Below are positions 60,551 to 64,000 of a stretch of DNA of 64,000 nt, piece after piece. Origin of the DNA: Vicugna pacos (taxonomy: Eukaryota; Chordata; Mammalia; Artiodactyla; Camelidae); contig NC_133006.1 of the NCBI RefSeq assembly GCF_048564905.1, positions 24,520,001 to 24,584,000 of the forward strand. Direction: 5' to 3'. Made by a program: the position numbers and the translations under genes. Under the pieces are notes generated by a model. That model was given only the letters and a program-made list of their open reading frames with translations. It had not been told where the DNA came from and ran no database searches. Position 1 is the stretch's first letter; each line of letters opens with the position of its first letter.

Positions 60551-63080
60551 AATACAGAAGTCTATGATCATCAGTTATATGGAAAATGGAAACGACGTGC
60601 TGCATGCACTTTCCCTACATACAATATTCATGCAGTCATGAGTCAACACTTCCGTATTTCCACAGATGCAGATTACCCTGACAGGTTAATGATTGACTAG
60701 ATAGTGAAACCATAGAGATCTAAGGGGCCTCATAGAGAAGAAGAGACTGAAATGGATTGAGGGAGTAAAATGAAGAAGTGATTAGGAACAGAACAAGGGT
60801 CCTATAAGACCAGAGTGTATTGAAGTGGGTTTGGGGGAACATTAAGTACAGTTTTGTAGCAAATGTTCCCTAATGACCTAACTCTAACCATATGTCTGAG
60901 AAAGAACACCTCCCTCTCCCTCTCATTGTCCTGTTCACTCCAGAACTGATGGCCTCTTGCTCAGAGAATAGTCACATTCGCTGATGAAATCACGACCCGC
61001 GTCCAGGCATGGCCGGGTCTCTGCAGAGCTGGGAGACGGGCTGCAGAGGAAGCAGCAATGGTCGCAGAGGAAGGAGAAGTCAGGGGCTGATCGTGAAGAA
61101 ACTGTGAGGAAATGGGGCGTGTACAAGTCACGGTTAATACCTCCTCGGTTTTCCAGGTGATCCAAGCAGCAGGAAGTTAGGAATGGAGTTTAATTGTCAG
61201 AAGAAAAGCTTAGGGCCCATTTGTGCAGGGTTTCAATATAGGGATCCCAAGAAAGAAGTAAAAACAGATTAAGATTTTTTTTTAAAGTAAATAGCTTTTG
61301 CCCACTTTAAAAAAAAGAATTTGTAGACATGATTTGTCTTCATCTAAGCGAGACAGAGCCCTCAGTCCTCCAGGGAGCACACATTCAACTCCACGGAGGG
61401 TCACTTGAGACCGTCCATCTCCTGAGCAGCTCCACCCCCACCCCGGCCACCGCTGATGAGACTATGAGGGGTGTCACCATGAGTGTTCTCGGCATATGTT
61501 GGTTCTCCACTTTCTAGACTCACAGTGAGACTGACGTCTTGGTCCTACTGTCGTGTGTGTGGCAGATGGGAGTTCAGGTCAGGACTGTGCAGTAAGTTGT
61601 CAGCAGGGGTGACAGGGATCCCTCCTGCACGGCGTTAACTGCAGGTGCGGCCCCCACTCTCTCCCCTCCGGCACAGCAGTACCCGTGTTGAGCTGGAGGC
61701 TGTCCTGTGCCTCCAATGAGCAGAGCCCCTCTCACCATCCACCACAGACAAGGAGCACTGGAAGGAAAGAAATCTTTTTCTTTTTCTTTTTTTTTTTGAC
61801 ATGAATATTTTGTCTTTTATTTTTCCTCATGTTAACTATATCTCTTTATGTGGCATAAAGGCTTGTCTCTAAATTCACACCTAGAACGTGATTTTCAATC
61901 TTCCCTTGCCTCCTCCTTCTATTGATATTCTGTAACAAAGGATTTTTTTCCCCAAGACAGATTTCTGTTTCTAGTATTGATAATCATATTTTTTAAAATT
62001 TCAGTTTGATCTAACTCTGTTACTTTTAACAAAATATTAACTGCTGCTATGTATGTATGCTTATTTTGTGTGTGTGTGTGTAAATTTCACATTCAGAATT
62101 CTGAATGTTCTGTTCATTCTGATGCTATTATAAATGGAATTTAAAATGATTCATTTTCCTAATTTCATGTTACTGGTACACAGAAGCACAGCCACCCACC
62201 ACAGGCAAGGACCACTGGAAGGAAAGAAATCTTTTTATTTACGCCACCGGCAGAGGGGTGTTGTTTGTTACTGCAGCATAATCGAGTCCATCCTGATACA
62301 CTGAGACACTAGGATTGGAATCTGACCTCAGCTTCTAGCCCTAAAGCTTGCCTTTAGCTGACGCTTCAGCCAGCCCCTCAGCGGTACCCAGCACAGCTAA
62401 GCCAGTGTGCAGACCACTGACTCAAATTCATTCCTTGGATTTTCCACTTCAGGACCAGGGAGAGTAACTCTCAGTCTTTCTTTGTTGGCAAGATGAGAGG
62501 TATGACCCTAGACATGGCTGAGGGTACAGTTTGTACAGGTCAGTGGTCTGAAAAATGAGTCAATAAGAGCAAAGAGGAAATAAGAAGTGGGAGTGTTAGT
62601 TGCAGTCAAGCCCCTGGTGCTACTTGTACCTGAGACTCCCTGGTCCCCTGCTTTCCTTTAATCTGTTCAGGAAGATATCGACCCCCGCTGACCAGGCTAA
62701 GTTGAATTTCTGACACTTTCAGCCAAAAAATACTGATGAATATCACAAGGTTTTACTTCTCTAGAAATAACAAAGTGTTTTTATTTATCCGAATAGTAGA
62801 GCCCATGTGAAGTAAAAGCCCTATTTATCAAGAGCATTTTTGGTTTTACAACTCTGTCCAATCATGTTTCTTTCAACCCTGGAAACCCGGAGGGGATCCT
62901 GGAGGGGATGCGAGGTCTCAAGCAACCCCAAGGCTGCTGTGTCTGCAGGTGGAGAAGCTGCGATGCCTCTGCTGCTGGAGACGTTTAGAGACAGTGAGCA
63001 CTCACAGCGATTTTAACGAGTAGAACCCAGGCTTGAAAGAGCAGCTCTTGGTGCATTTAGAACTGTGTCTAGAACACAGC
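60551..63080. other. Spacer before the TRIM remnant; no gene recognised
   Basis: No frame with a domain. A T-rich run lies at about 61,766-61,798. A 45-bp stretch (TGGAAGGAAAGAAATCTTTTT at its end) occurs nearly unchanged at about 61,732-61,776 and 62,194-62,239, on either side of L1-like sequence. A short GT run lies near 62,068. Confidence 0.5.
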
Positions 63081-63189
63081 AGCTTACTCGTCTGTACTAG
63101 TGAATAAGGCAGTAAGAGTGCAAGCCACCCCAGAGTTTGCACCTGGTTCAGACAAGACAGTGATGGGCTGACTTACATCGTGAGGCCTA

Positions 63190-63600
63190 GTGTCTCCCTC
63201 CTCCTGCAGCCCCGAGAGGCACTTGTGCTCTGTGAGATCTTTGCAAACCACACACAGGAATAGCTGTTCCTCCTGGAAAGAGAGAAAGATGCTTTTCCTG
63301 TGCTGCTCACAGAACCAGACTTCCTGTGCTGAAGTCTCACCCCTGGGCTCCAGTGTTAGGAGGCTGGGGACCAAACTGGCCAGAATCCAGTTGGGCCCGA
63401 TGCCCCCTCTTGAAATGGCTGCTTGCAGAAGGGACAGCACAGAGCTTCCTCGATGGATCTGAAAGTGACCTGGCACCTGGTGACGCAGGCCTGGCAGGAG
63501 CAGTGGCCACAGAAGAGGCTCACAGGGTCCAGCACGTGCTCCAGGCAGACCCTGCAGGTCACCTCTCCCAGGAGGTCCCCACAGTGGGCCCACTTGCCGT
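63190..63600 (-). pseudogene. TRIM-family RING/B-box exon, frame broken
   Basis: TRIM proteins are RING ubiquitin ligases, and several sit in the mammalian MHC class I region. The RING (about 63,410-63,575) reads CRVCLEHVLDP, then CGHCSCQAC and CPFCKQPF, with all eight zinc ligands kept. The B-box (about 63,190-63,345) reads FCEQHRKSIFLSFQEEQL, then CVVCKDLTEHK. Between them, in a G run near 63,405, one base is missing, so RING and B-box lie in different frames: the usual GPNW motif is in the B-box frame. I see no coiled coil or PRY-SPRY domain in the window. The motifs recall TRIM10, TRIM26 or TRIM31 but I cannot choose. A sequencing error in the G run would make it an ordinary first TRIM exon. 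Confidence 0.82.
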
Positions 63601-63739
63601 GACACCGTCCACTGTGTGCTCAGCATTTCCTTCTCAGCAGTGACTCTGGCAGGAGGAGGATGCGGTGAGGAATGTAAACAGTACCTGAGGTGGGAAGAGG
63701 AGGATTTGGGATGGAGAGGGGTCATCTCGGCCACTGGTG

Positions 63740-64000
63740 CGGGGCCTCCCCAGGAGCATCCTCACTGGTCCCCACACATACTTCTCATCCTCTCTAGTCT
63801 CTTCTCCGCTTGCAGATGGAGGGATCTCTTTGAGAATGGAAGCTCACCTGTGCTGCTCTGTTTCCAGCACCAGGCGAGGAGGGCTCCGAGGGCCTGGCCT
63901 CTCTCCTCAGCCTCCCCTCTCTGTCCCACCTTGTTCCCCTCCTGCCACCAGAGCAAACAGGGTTGAGCATCAGCTGTGTGCGCGGCACTGTTCTGAGCAC
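63740..64000. other. Right-edge sequence; nothing recognised
   Basis: GC-rich sequence with overlapping short frames on both strands and no domain. Confidence 0.4.

Overview
The window is mammalian nuclear DNA, almost certainly from a camelid (camel, alpaca or relative), and lies in the MHC class I region. The camelid call rests on at least five copies of a short interspersed element (SINE) derived from tRNA-Ala(AGC), the camelid vic-1 type. The class I leader ([21 protein letters not shown]) also has the short artiodactyl form. The MHC call rests on four separate class I-related loci on both strands and a TRIM-family RING/B-box remnant at the right edge.

Layout: 1-1,015 is the 3' end of a plus-strand class I locus (exons 6-8 and 3'UTR), with a retroposed U6 copy in its intron 7. 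2,270-9,440 is repeats: an ancient repeat, MER5-like DNA transposons, and a deleted L1 with clean target-site duplications (TSDs) beside an older L1 that carries a solo LTR. 9,440-12,960 holds an ERVL-related internal fossil and an old L1 3' end. 13,725-17,715 is a class I flanking segment whose own gene is missing. 17,718-19,390 is a nest of LTR fossils. 19,395-20,486 is a minus-strand class I pseudogene: exon 1, exon 2 and 27 bp of exon 3 joined directly to 3'UTR. 20,790-29,500 is its flank. 29,740-30,960 is an L1. 34,040-34,600 is an LTR. 35,015-36,355 is a plus-strand class I-like pseudogene. 40,290-41,650 repeats the ERVL/L1 pair. 42,495-45,985 is one intact minus-strand class I gene (361 aa) with a complete promoter at 46,017-46,172. 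46,330-53,650 is its flank. 55,960-60,550 is L1 sequence that contains an NDUFS8 retrocopy. 60,550-63,000 shows no gene. About 63,190-63,600 is the TRIM remnant.

The main organising feature is a repeated duplicon: ERVL-like fossil, old L1 3' end, class I gene, long flank. Parts of it occur three times, at 13.7-17.7 kb (flank only, gene lost), 19.4-29.5 kb (gene reduced to exons 1-2) and 42.5-53.6 kb (gene intact). SINE, LTR and L1 insertions found in only one copy show the copies have evolved separately.

Only one locus looks able to make a protein: the class I heavy chain at 42,915-45,961, which would present peptides with beta-2-microglobulin at the cell surface. I see no new enzymatic or defence system. 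The points of interest are the birth-and-death history of class I genes, the predicted peptide groove of the intact gene, and several well-resolved insertion events.
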